A DNA stretch of 64,000 bases, from NCBI GenBank assembly GCA_965279115.1, contig OZ257137.1, positions 4,588,001 to 4,652,000 of the forward strand, in the 5' to 3' direction. Below, in pieces: positions 19,301 to 25,692 of the stretch. The translations under genes were made by a program, and so were the position numbers. The first letter of the stretch is position 1. Each line of letters starts with the position of its first letter. The notes beneath the pieces are model-generated. The model saw nothing but the letters and a program-made list of their open reading frames with translations, did not search any database and had not been told where the DNA came from. This stretch comes from JAEUOS01 sp965279115. GTDB taxonomy: Bacteria; Pseudomonadota; Gammaproteobacteria; Burkholderiales; JAEUOS01.

Positions 19301-19797
19301 GTGCCGGCATAGGCGTCGAGCAGGTTTCCTGGGATGGGGGACTCAATCGGACCAGTGTCGACTTCCAGTCGCCAATTGCCGCCATCGATCATGGTGCCGG
19401 TCAGGTCGCTGGAGGCGGCGACATCGGCACCGGTGCTGGCGGCAAGTGCCCGGACAAAGGCCGTGCCTTCAGAACCCGCTGCGATGTCGCAACCGTACAG
19501 GAGCAGGTCGCCGCCGGGCGCCAGGGCGGCGCCGATGGCCGCAAGGCTGGCGGCGTGTTCGTCGAGGCTGGCCAAATCCAGGCGCGTACTGCCCAGCGCC
19601 AATATGCCTGGCGCGCCATGCGAGATGAAATGCAGTGCTGCCAAGTCATTGCGGCCGGTGAGTATCGCAGCGACCTGGGCGAGGCCGTCGCTCGTGGCAT
19701 CGAGCAGGTGAACTTCCAGTGCACTCGCGATGGACTTCGCCAGTGAGTCACTATTTTCAAGTGCACCGTCGATGAACACCACTTGCACTTGCGTCAT
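12298..19797 (-). CDS. DUF4347 / delta-60 / PD40 / RTX composite giant protein (2499 aa)
   Basis: Domain order as read: DUF4347 at residues about 4-160 (ISHG with His60, LLLYGC with Cys103); a block of delta-60 repeats about 196-585 (recurring YNxDGSLDxxF and LQPDGKIxxAG, period about 60); a beta domain about 720-830; RTX nonapeptides with VENLxLTG segments; a first block of PD40/TolB-like propeller repeats about 1066-1470 (FSPDGRYVVFSS, SNLVAGDTN, DIFVKDLxTG); RTX; a second PD40 block about 1700-2105; then a long RTX block to about 2405. The last about 90 residues are a type I secretion-like tail ending ADFLIIA. It is likely extracellular and calcium-folded, with two or three beta-propellers as display modules. 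The last kilobase is nearly duplicated in the next gene. Confidence 0.9.
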   Translation of the reverse strand: MTQVQVVFIDGALENSDSLAKSIASALEVHLLDATSDGLAQVAAILTGRNDLAALHFISHGAPGILALGSTRLDLASLDEHAASLAAIGAALAPGGDLLLYGCDIAAGSEGTAFVRALAASTGADVAASSDLTGTMIDGGNWRLEVDTGPIESPIPGNLLDAYAGTLGLGGGGGSTPANTAPTFGTADGIVVSRVGTSNAVLSGLALQPDGNIIAAGYAFNGNPWTDIAVVRYNPDGSLDPGFGNSGRAIISLSAGNDDGRGVMLQPDGKIVIAGITSPAVVNDFGLIRVDTSGNLDPTFGNGGKVGTDFTGAGSYDDARGAVLQTDGKIVVAGVNSSDANWNFAAARYNGDGSLDNSFDGDGKNTTDFGLGHDAANALALQANGKIVLAGFASNANDKDFALVRYNLDGSLDNTFDGDGRVLTQLGSVDDEASSVLIQPDQKILVAGASRNQLARLEITLVRYNPDGSLDSGFGNAGVVRVANDSISAPSKASALALQADGKILVAGTSNIDATPEFALIRLNTDGSMDTGFGIGGKVRTATGTLADTAAALLVQPDGRIVLGGSSYDTASNFALVRYNADGSLDASFDHNGTQSYVENGTPVPLAPDAHIFDKELAAGGHYNGATLTIARHGGANAQDVFTGSGTLAALVEGGDLRVGTNVIGSVLTNSGGTLVLRFGFGSTQLLVDSALRQIAYSNGAAAPPTEVRIDWTFSDMNQGFQGPGGTLSAVDGGTVRITPASGTFHFGALADGTIFSFDPALEDLVFDDPNLSASELRLQAAADGTQVSLSAAGKTIRFAADMLISALGPDNLQFADGSVLRVGDAAANTLTGTNGGDYLDGRGGADTLHGGWGDDTYVIDSAGDTVDESSPPAGAAALHIPTYTDTILASITLTLPDEIENLTLTGTSALDGSGNGLDNFITGNSAANALNGGTGNDTLAGGAGDDTLDGGPGSDTADYSDALEAVRVDLNQAGARFVSYRAGSDTLASIENLTGSGFADTLIGDAGPNRLQGLAGNDLLVGHAGNDTLEGGSGADTLRGGAGDDTYVVDDVGDVVDEQPLNNPTLVSVSSSGALADDYSFAPAFSVDGRYVVFESSATTLDGAGAPYSTGVYLHDLQTGSTQRISTNAAGGFGNGNSDGAAFSPDGHKVMFRSYASDLVAGDTNGAADIFVKDLTTGAIARVSTGAGDVEATGGAINGGSYGASFSGDGSLVVFASYATNLVGNDSGAALDIFVKDLTSGAVDRMSVTAAGVEGNFDSADASFSPDGRYVVFSSLASNLVADDTNSARDIFVKDRQTGALTRVSTDANGAQGDGDSTRAIFAPDGLHLLIESTAGNLVAGDTFNTPDIFRKNLFTGAIERVSTTAGNVPADNLSITASLSADGRYMAFSSLASNLVQGDTFSADVYVKDLATGAVRRASGNYLGNIIDGSSAYQARISADGSQIVFVTLGQLSSIDINNATDIYRVANPFLSQDGSDTVEASVTFTLPADVEHLLLAGGTAVDGSGNAQDNHISGNNAANTLTGAAGADSLDGAGGSDRLLGDAGDDVLTGGSDDDTLAGGSGNDSLAGDEGNDLLVPGAGNDTLAGGAGFDTADYSLAGPVRLSLAITGPQTVGGGMGADTLTDIENLRGSALADELTGNALANRIEGAAGNDSLDGGAGADTLVGGIGDDLYIVDDVGDIVLESATALPLRVSTTLTGEQTNGASFFPSLSGDGRLTGFSSYASNLVAGDTNNNADIFLKDLTTGAVQRLFINVDAQQFQINLFLDFRLAFSADNRFVAFITSVDTLVPGDTNGATDVFVLDRSDGSSRRASQDAASGQANADSLRPALSADGRYVAFQSYASNLVAGDTNGAVDIFVKDLQDGAISRVSSGPGGAQANAASGYPVLSGDGRLLAFSSYASNLVGDDTNQAYDIFVRDRQTGINTRISTDAAGMQANGHSFGEGLAFSADGRFLLFTTEATNLLPGSQLFSSSVMVKNLSTGAIARASESAQGLAGNGAAFAGAISADGHYVVFSSHASNLVDGDTNGASDIFVKDMWSGAIRRLSGNESGTEGNGESNSPTFSADSRHILFASAASNLVADDTNGGTDLFIIDNPFTRGANGFDTVQASVSYALGDSLENLRLTGLADTSGTGNTLDNEIIGNAAGNMLSGNPGDDTLDGGDGNDTLAGNQGSDRLLGGIGEDMLQGGKDNDRLEGGDGFDTLIGGDGNDVLSGMAQGDSLAGGNGDDFLGGGKGLDILDGGEGNDTLVGGLGSDTLIGGNGIDTADYSGSAEALAIDLNLVGAQVVSLLQATESLSGIENLLGGAFGDLITGNALNNLLAGNAANDTLAGGDGFDTLEGGDGDDILSGMNQGDVINGGNGNDFLGGGKGLDILDGGSGDDTLQGGLGTDVLTGGNGLDQFVFSTALDGVINVDTIIDFTSGTDRIQLSAAVFTAFAAQVGQAVGLGSNLTYNASTGVLAYDADGMGSGAALNFAILGSSSHPASLGADFLIIA

Positions 19798-19920
19798 TGC
19801 ACGCCTTTCAACGGATGGGCAGCGACGGCAGGGTGGTTATGCCACGACCGGAACAGTCTGGTTTTGCGAGAGGGGATGCGTGTCCGAGCCATGTGTCTTA
19901 ACCCGCATCCGTGTGATTGA

Positions 19921-20946
19921 TTATGCAACGACGACGAAATCGTTGCCGGGTGCGGCCGGATGGGACATGCTACCGAGAACGGCAAAGCTGATCGCCTCTA
20001 CGGCGCCGGCACCGTCTGCATCGTAAGCCAGGGCGCCGGTGGCTGCGTTATAGGTGAGGTTGGGGCCGAGGCCGATGGTCTGGCCGACCTGGGCTGCGAA
20101 GGCACCGAATGTGATGGCCGAAATCTGTATCTGGTCGGTACCAGAGATGAAGTCGGTGAGGGTGTCCACGTTGATCACGCCGTCGAGCGCGGTGGAAAAG
20201 ACGAACTTGTCGATGCCATTCCCGCCGGTGAGCACATCCGTGCCCAGGCCGCCTTGCAGGGTGTCGTCGCCTTCACCGCCATCGAGCATGTCCTGGCCCT
20301 TGCCGCCACCCAGCAAGTCGTTGCCGTTGCCGCCGTTGATTACATCGCCCTGGTTCATGCCGGAGAGATTGTCATCGCCGTCGCCGCCATCGATAGTGTC
20401 GAATCCGTCGCCGCCGGCCAGGGTGTCGTTGGCGGCATTGCCGGCCAACAGGTTGTTGAGCGCGTTGCCGGTGATGAGGTCGTTGAACGCGCCGCCCAGC
20501 AGGTTCTCGATGCCGGAAAGCGATTCGGTGGCCTGCAACAGGCTGACCACCTGTGCGCCCACCAGATTGAGGTCAATGGCAAGAGCTTCGGCAGAGCCCG
20601 AATAGTCCGCTGTATCGATGCCGTTGCCGCCGATCAGGGTGTCGCTGCCGAGCCCGCCGACCAGCGTGTCGTTGCCCTCGCCGCCATCAAGGATGTCCAG
20701 CCCCTTGCCGCCACCGAGAAAGTCGTCGCCGTTGCCGCCGGCAAGGCTGTCGCCCTGGTTCATTCCGGCAAGTACATCGTTGCCGTCGCCGCCGATGAGG
20801 GTGTCGAAACCGTCGCCGCCTTCGAGACGGTCGTTGTCCTTGCCACCTTGCAGTATGTCGTCGCCGCTACCGCCCAATAACTGGTCGCTGCCCTGGTTGC
20901 CGGCGAGCGTGTCATTGCCGTCACCGCCGTCCAGGGTGTCGTCGCC
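19921..20946 (-). repeat. Copy B of about 1.03 kb direct repeat
   Basis: Partner of 12298-13323 in the same orientation, ungapped at offset 7623. It encodes the same terminal RTX array and export tail. Differences are scattered single changes, with more divergence in the last 250 bases of the coding sequence. Confidence 0.85.
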
Positions 20947-23900
20947 CTCCATGCCATCCAGCCGGTTGTTGGCTGCATTGCCGGTGAGCGCGTTGGCTAC
21001 GGCGTTGCCGGCGCCGTCGATCGCGCTGCCGCCCGTCAAGGCCAGGTTTTCGACGTTGACAGGCAGCACGTAACTCAGCGAAGATTGCGCCGTGTCGTTG
21101 CCGTCATTGGCAGCTTCGATGATCTGGTCCGCCAGGCTGCCATTGCCGTTGAAGCTGACAACGCCACGAAACGCCAGCGCGCCGTTGCCGAAGCGCTCTT
21201 CGAACGAGGCGGAGAATCGCACCAGCCTGTACGGCCAAGTGGAATAGTCGACTTCAAGTTCGCGGATGGAAAAGCTGCCGACGTAGGCCTGCCCCCCCCG
21301 GCCATCGCCAGTGAGATCGAGCATGGGGTGGCCGGGTATGAATGCCGAGGTACGTGTGTCGGCATAGTCTCCAGGCGCCAGGTTGCGGCCTGCCTTGTCC
21401 GCTGCGAATCGCAAATGCCAGAAATGCGCAAGCCCCGGACTCAGGAAGCGAATGGTCAATTGATCGATCTGGCCGTCGCTGTTCATGTCGTCCAACGTCA
21501 ACGCATCGAAAGTGCCATCCGCGCCGGTGTAGTAGTGCGTCAGGCCGGCGGAAATGTATTCACCTGCCTCGCCGGTGAAGGCGAGCGCAAAGCCAGGCAA
21601 GCGCGTATCGACGGTATAGGTATCGTCGCCAGAACCCCCAGCCATCCAGTCTAGCGCCGCGCCGCCATCGAGCGTGTCATTGCCACCGTTGCCGATCAGC
21701 CGATCGCTACTGTCGCCGCCGTACAGGCGGTTCGCGGCTGAATTGCCCGTGACGCGGTTGGAGAGCGCGTTGCCGGCCCCGTCGATGGAGTCGCTGCCTG
21801 AAAGAACCAGATGCTCGATGGTCGATTCGAGGGTCCGTGACACGCTCGCTTCAAGCGTATCGATGGCGGTATCGAGGGTTTCGTTGACTATGTCCGCGAG
21901 GTTGTCCACCACGTAGGTGTCGCCATCACCGCCACCCACAAGGGTGTCAGCACCGGCGCCACCGTCGATCCGGTTGGGGCCCAGGGAGCCTGTGACGACG
22001 TTGTCGAGAGCGTTGCCGGCGAGGTTGCCGCCGCCTTGACTTATTGCCGACCAGAGGGAGACGTTCTCGACGTTATCCGGCGCGACATAGTTGCCGAGGT
22101 GGTGCACAAGAACGGAATCGATGCCTTCGCCGGGATTTTCGATAACGGCATTTTCCGACCAGTACACGAAATAGCTGTCGTCACCACTGCCACCGTACAG
22201 CATGGAAGCCAGGCTCGGGCCCGGATCCAGGGTGTCGTTGCCGCCTCCCCCGATCAGCGTTTCGTTTACGCCGCCACCGCCGCCGCCCATGCCGCCGCCG
22301 CTGCCGCCGGCGCCCCCGCCGTACAGGACATTGTCGGCATCGTTGCCGACGATGCGGTTGGCCAGGGTGTTGCCGGTGCCGTTGATGGCCGATGTGCCGG
22401 TGAGGACCAGGTCTTCGACGTTGGCGGGCAGGGTATAGGTGACCGAAGAGAGCACCTGGTCACCGGCGCCGGCGGGCGAGGACTGCAGAACGAAGGGGTT
22501 TGCCACGCGATACACATCGTAGCTGCCGTTGGCATCGCTGCTGACGAGATTGGGGTTGCGGCTCTGGAACACCAGGTAGCCGCCATCGGCCGAGAATGCC
22601 GCCAGCGCCGGGACGGTGGCGCCGGCATATGGGGTTTGCAGGCCGAAGCCGGTGGTGGGAACGCGCTGTGTGGTACCCGCTTGCAGCGATCGGACGAAGA
22701 CATCGACGGTCTGGTTGCTGTCGAAGCTGATGATCTGCGAACTGGAGCTCTCGAAGGCGACATACGCGCCGTCGGCAGACAAGGCCGCGCCCCGGCTGGA
22801 TCCGGAGGTATTGGGTTGTCCGATGAAGTTGGTTGACGCCAGCACCAGGGCGCCTGTGAGCAGGTCCTTGACGTAGATGTCGGAGAGCCCGTTGGTGTCG
22901 CTCGCAAGCAATGGCGCAGTGGTCTCGAAGGCGACGTAGCGGCCATCGGCCGAGATCGAGGGGGCGGCGCTGTCGGTCACGCCTTCGGTGCCGGTGGCGC
23001 CCACCGAGGCGCGCTGGATCGCGCCTGTTTGCAGGTCCTTGACGAAAATGTCCGCGCGCCCGTTGGTGTCGTTGGCCACCAGGTTGCTGGCGCTGCTGGC
23101 GAAGACGACGTAGCGGCCGTCCGGCGTGAACTTCGCTGAATTGCTGGCCAAGTTGCCTTCGACGCCGGCCGCGCTGGTGGAGGCGCGCACGATGGCGCCG
23201 GTCTGCAGGTCCTTGACGAAAACGTCGCTGGCGCCATTGCCGTCGCTGCCCACCAGGTTGGTGGCGACACTCTCGAACAAAACGTAGCGGCCGTCTGCGG
23301 ACAGGGATGCGCTGGAGCTGCCCGCGTTGGCGGCATTGCCGGCGGTGTCCGCACTGGCACGCTGGATCGCGCCGGTGAACATGTTCTTCACATACACAGC
23401 CGGCGTGCTGCCGCCGCCGCCCGGCACCAGCCCGGCACTCGTGCTTGTAAAGGCCACCAACTGGCCATCCGCGGAAAGCGCGCTGCCGTAGCTGTTGCCG
23501 GAGACCTGCGCGCCGCTGGCATCGGTGGATACGCGCCGCACCTCGCCGGTGACGGTGTCCTTGAGGAAAATGTCGGAGGCGAGGTTGGTGTCGCCTGCCA
23601 CCAGGTTGGTGGCGTCGCTGGAGAAGGCGACAAAGCGGCCGTTGGCGGACACCGACGGGTCGGCGCTGCCCAGGTTGCCCTGCACGCCGCTGCTGCTCAC
23701 ACCGATCAGGTCGATCTGCTGCGGCCAGTTTTCGTCGACCAGGTCGCCGGCGTTGTCGACCACGTAGGTGTCGCCGCCGGCGCCGCCCCGCATGGTGTCG
23801 GCGCCGCCAAGGCCGTCCAGATAGTCCCGCCCGGCCGTGCCGTTGATGGTATTTGCATCCGCATCACCCGCGGCAGCCGAGGCGTTGCCGACGGCGAACA

Positions 23901-24135
23901 AGGAACTATCCGCAAACATGATGTTCGCCGGCGTCAGTGCCTCGATGTTGACCGAAGGCGTGAGGAAGACGATCTTGCCGCCGGCCCTGAACGAGACGCC
24001 GGTGCCGTCCGGCTGGCGCGCAACCACCACCTGCGCGGCGCTGATGAGCACGCTGTCGAACAACAGGACATCGATGGCCGGGTCGAACGCGACGGTTGTC
24101 CCGCTGGCGATGGTGCTGAAGACCAGTGTGGTCAT
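19921..24135 (-). CDS. PD40-RTX giant protein without DUF4347 domain (1404 aa)
   Basis: The frame opens at the ATG at 24135; an in-frame TAA lies 21 bases upstream, so no longer form exists. Residues 1-85 are homologous to an internal beta domain of the 2499-residue neighbour (FDPAxxxLxFD, FADxSxxxVG). They are followed by RTX, a PD40/TolB-like propeller block about 145-550, RTX with VENLxLTG segments, and an inserted non-repeat domain about 848-997 (FTGEAGEYI, LDLTGDGRGG, GSFSI). The protein ends with a terminal RTX block and a tail ending NDFVVVA. It is effectively an N-terminally shortened paralogue lacking the putative peptidase domain. Export by type I secretion is likely from the tail; function unknown. 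Confidence 0.88.
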   Translation of the reverse strand: MTTLVFSTIASGTTVAFDPAIDVLLFDSVLISAAQVVVARQPDGTGVSFRAGGKIVFLTPSVNIEALTPANIMFADSSLFAVGNASAAAGDADANTINGTAGRDYLDGLGGADTMRGGAGGDTYVVDNAGDLVDENWPQQIDLIGVSSSGVQGNLGSADPSVSANGRFVAFSSDATNLVAGDTNLASDIFLKDTVTGEVRRVSTDASGAQVSGNSYGSALSADGQLVAFTSTSAGLVPGGGGSTPAVYVKNMFTGAIQRASADTAGNAANAGSSSASLSADGRYVLFESVATNLVGSDGNGASDVFVKDLQTGAIVRASTSAAGVEGNLASNSAKFTPDGRYVVFASSASNLVANDTNGRADIFVKDLQTGAIQRASVGATGTEGVTDSAAPSISADGRYVAFETTAPLLASDTNGLSDIYVKDLLTGALVLASTNFIGQPNTSGSSRGAALSADGAYVAFESSSSQIISFDSNQTVDVFVRSLQAGTTQRVPTTGFGLQTPYAGATVPALAAFSADGGYLVFQSRNPNLVSSDANGSYDVYRVANPFVLQSSPAGAGDQVLSSVTYTLPANVEDLVLTGTSAINGTGNTLANRIVGNDADNVLYGGGAGGSGGGMGGGGGGVNETLIGGGGNDTLDPGPSLASMLYGGSGDDSYFVYWSENAVIENPGEGIDSVLVHHLGNYVAPDNVENVSLWSAISQGGGNLAGNALDNVVTGSLGPNRIDGGAGADTLVGGGDGDTYVVDNLADIVNETLDTAIDTLEASVSRTLESTIEHLVLSGSDSIDGAGNALSNRVTGNSAANRLYGGDSSDRLIGNGGNDTLDGGAALDWMAGGSGDDTYTVDTRLPGFALAFTGEAGEYISAGLTHYYTGADGTFDALTLDDMNSDGQIDQLTIRFLSPGLAHFWHLRFAADKAGRNLAPGDYADTRTSAFIPGHPMLDLTGDGRGGQAYVGSFSIRELEVDYSTWPYRLVRFSASFEERFGNGALAFRGVVSFNGNGSLADQIIEAANDGNDTAQSSLSYVLPVNVENLALTGGSAIDGAGNAVANALTGNAANNRLDGMEGDDTLDGGDGNDTLAGNQGSDQLLGGSGDDILQGGKDNDRLEGGDGFDTLIGGDGNDVLAGMNQGDSLAGGNGDDFLGGGKGLDILDGGEGNDTLVGGLGSDTLIGGNGIDTADYSGSAEALAIDLNLVGAQVVSLLQATESLSGIENLLGGAFNDLITGNALNNLLAGNAANDTLAGGDGFDTIDGGDGDDNLSGMNQGDVINGGNGNDLLGGGKGQDMLDGGEGDDTLQGGLGTDVLTGGNGIDKFVFSTALDGVINVDTLTDFISGTDQIQISAITFGAFAAQVGQTIGLGPNLTYNAATGALAYDADGAGAVEAISFAVLGSMSHPAAPGNDFVVVA

Positions 24136-24292
24136 GTTCGAGTCAGCTCCCCTTTAGGGGCTGGTCCCTTCGGCAGTGTTGACTGGCGCGCGCGATGACG
24201 GCGTCAAGGGCATGCATTTCAAGAGGTCGTGGAATGATCAGTCTAATCATGGAGGCTACCGTATTTCTCTCCAAGCGATCGTTGCGTGAGGT

Positions 24293-25207
24293 TTACCGAG
24301 CGCTCATCGGAATGGCACATGCCACCCTTTCCATGCCGCTGGCAGCGCTTTCCGTCGGCCCTATCGCTGTCTCGACCCCTGCAACACGAAACGCGCTAGC
24401 GTAGCGTGCCGCAAGTTCCGCACTGCCCAGCAGCAGCGGACGCGCATCGGTGGGGCGCATGGCTCGCGCTGCACCGATTTCGCTACCGATCAATAGCCCC
24501 GAGAGATATGAAGGCAGCGCCCCTTCCTCCAGTTGCCCGAACAGCCCCAGGGTACGTGCGGAAAACATGCGGTTGAGCAATGCCTGCGGCGCTTCCAGCC
24601 CATACGCCACGCCGCGCGCGAAGGCGGCTTCGTCATGCGGCGCATCCAGCTTCATCAACCGGCCCAGGATGGTGTGCGCCGTCAGGGCGGCGTACACCTC
24701 GCCGGTCATGAAGCTGGCGAAGGAGACGATTGCGCCGTCTTCCACCCAAACCCATTTGCTGTGCGTACCGGGCAGAACGGCCACGTGGCGGCCGGTGGCG
24801 GGCAGGGCGCCGAACACCTGGGTTTCCTCGCCGCGCATCACGTCCGGCACGCCGCTCGAGGCATCCACATACGAAACCCCGGGCACGATGGTGAGGTGGC
24901 GGCCGTGGGCCAGCGGCACGTTGATGGTGTGGGCGGCCAGGTCGGCGGCGCTGGCCGGGCAGGGGCAGTAGGGGGCTTCGCGCCATCCTTGCTTGCTGCC
25001 AATCATGCCGCTGGCGACGAGTTGCGCCTGCGGATGGGCGGCGATCCAGTCGCCGCAAAACGCCTGCAGCGCGGCCTCGAAGGCGCCGTGCTCCACCTTC
25101 ATGATGCCGGGGCCATCTTCGCGGCGTTCGAGGATGTTGCCGGCTTCGTCCAGCAGGTAGGCGCGCAGGCTGGTGGTGCCCCAGTCAAGGGCGATCAGGT
25201 GGGCCAT
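24293..25207 (-). CDS. dgoK: 2-dehydro-3-deoxygalactonokinase
   Basis: The enzyme phosphorylates 2-keto-3-deoxy-D-galactonate with ATP to the 6-phosphate in the De Ley-Doudoroff galactonate pathway; cytoplasmic. The 304-residue length fits the family. The N-terminal ALDWGTTSLRAYL is the ASKHA phosphate-binding loop. LVASGMIGSKQGWREAPY, VMRGEETQVFGAL and LPGTHSKWV are typical DgoK blocks. The gene is separated from kdgK by the antitoxin gene and an inverted repeat, so it has its own promoter region. The ribosome site before the ATG is poor. The substrate could be KDG as well; neighbours support sugar-acid catabolism. Confidence 0.88.
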   Translation of the reverse strand: MAHLIALDWGTTSLRAYLLDEAGNILERREDGPGIMKVEHGAFEAALQAFCGDWIAAHPQAQLVASGMIGSKQGWREAPYCPCPASAADLAAHTINVPLAHGRHLTIVPGVSYVDASSGVPDVMRGEETQVFGALPATGRHVAVLPGTHSKWVWVEDGAIVSFASFMTGEVYAALTAHTILGRLMKLDAPHDEAAFARGVAYGLEAPQALLNRMFSARTLGLFGQLEEGALPSYLSGLLIGSEIGAARAMRPTDARPLLLGSAELAARYASAFRVAGVETAIGPTESAASGMERVACAIPMSAR

Positions 25208-25310
25208 AGGGCCGCTTTCGCAGGGTGGGCTTCGCTTGATTGTCGCTTAACCGGAGATCGTGCCCAGGTCGGCACTCCGGTGACGTTGCGCGCCTGTGGC
25301 GCAAGATTCA

Positions 25311-25353
25311 AATTACCTACGAAATTCCAAAAATCGAGAAATCGTAGGTAATT
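25311..25353. repeat. Perfect 12-base inverted repeat between dgoK and antitoxin gene
   Basis: Arms AATTACCTACGA (25311-25322) and TCGTAGGTAATT (25342-25353) are separated by 19 bases. The repeat lies between divergent genes, about 104 bases upstream of dgoK and 74 upstream of the antitoxin start, in an A+T-rich patch. It fits an operator for either gene, possibly autoregulation by the antitoxin. It does not follow the stop codon of either gene, so it is not an obvious terminator. Confidence 0.6.
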
Positions 25354-25426
25354 CTTGGCGACGGGTTGCTCATGAACTGTGGAAGACGGGCGGGGTGATG
25401 CAAAATCACGATTGGGAGGTATTCAA

Positions 25427-25657
25427 ATGCGAAACAGACAGACCCTTGGGCAAGACGTATCAGCCGCCGCACGCGAGCTTGCCGAGAATCGCTCGGAGAG
25501 TTTGGGCAAGTCAAAAGTTGTCTCAGACCTGATCCGGCGCGGTCTTGAGGCAGAGTTGTCGGCGCCCCTTAAGCCGAGCGTTCCGGTGTTCGTGGTTTCA
25601 CAGACCGCGTCGTCGCTTACTCTGGCGGATGTGAAGCGCGACGAAGGCGAGGGTTGA
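25427..25657 (+). CDS. Orphan CopG/VapB-like antitoxin (76 aa)
   Basis: Start at the ATG at 25427, preceded by GGGAGGT at good spacing. The segment SKVVSDLIRRGLEAEL is the helix pattern of small ribbon-helix-helix antitoxins, and the tail (SLTLADVKRDEGEG) resembles VapB-type toxin-binding C-termini. The stop TGA overlaps a following ATG (TGATG), as in toxin-antitoxin operons. The frame that follows has only about 12 private codons before it runs antisense into kdgK, and shows no PIN-domain sequence. The toxin gene is therefore missing. The gene is the only plus-strand gene in a minus-strand sugar cluster. It could be a lone DNA-binding regulator. Confidence 0.7.
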   Translation: MRNRQTLGQDVSAAARELAENRSESLGKSKVVSDLIRRGLEAELSAPLKPSVPVFVVSQTASSLTLADVKRDEGEG

Positions 25658-25692
25658 TGGCGTCGCCGTTGTCGCTTAACCCGATTGACTGG

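Noticed and set aside
19828..19850. Possible sigma-54 element upstream of the 2499-residue RTX gene
   Set aside because: TGGCA is present on the minus strand, but the TGC that follows is two bases too far and lacks the TT, so the spacing is wrong.
19874..19910. GGATGCG / CGCATCC inverted pair after the 1404-residue RTX gene
   Set aside because: Seven-base arms with a 23-base loop and no U-tract are too weak to call a terminator.
25268..25290. Possible sigma-54 element before the antitoxin gene
   Set aside because: GGCAC and TTGC are present, but the distance between GG and GC is five bases too long.
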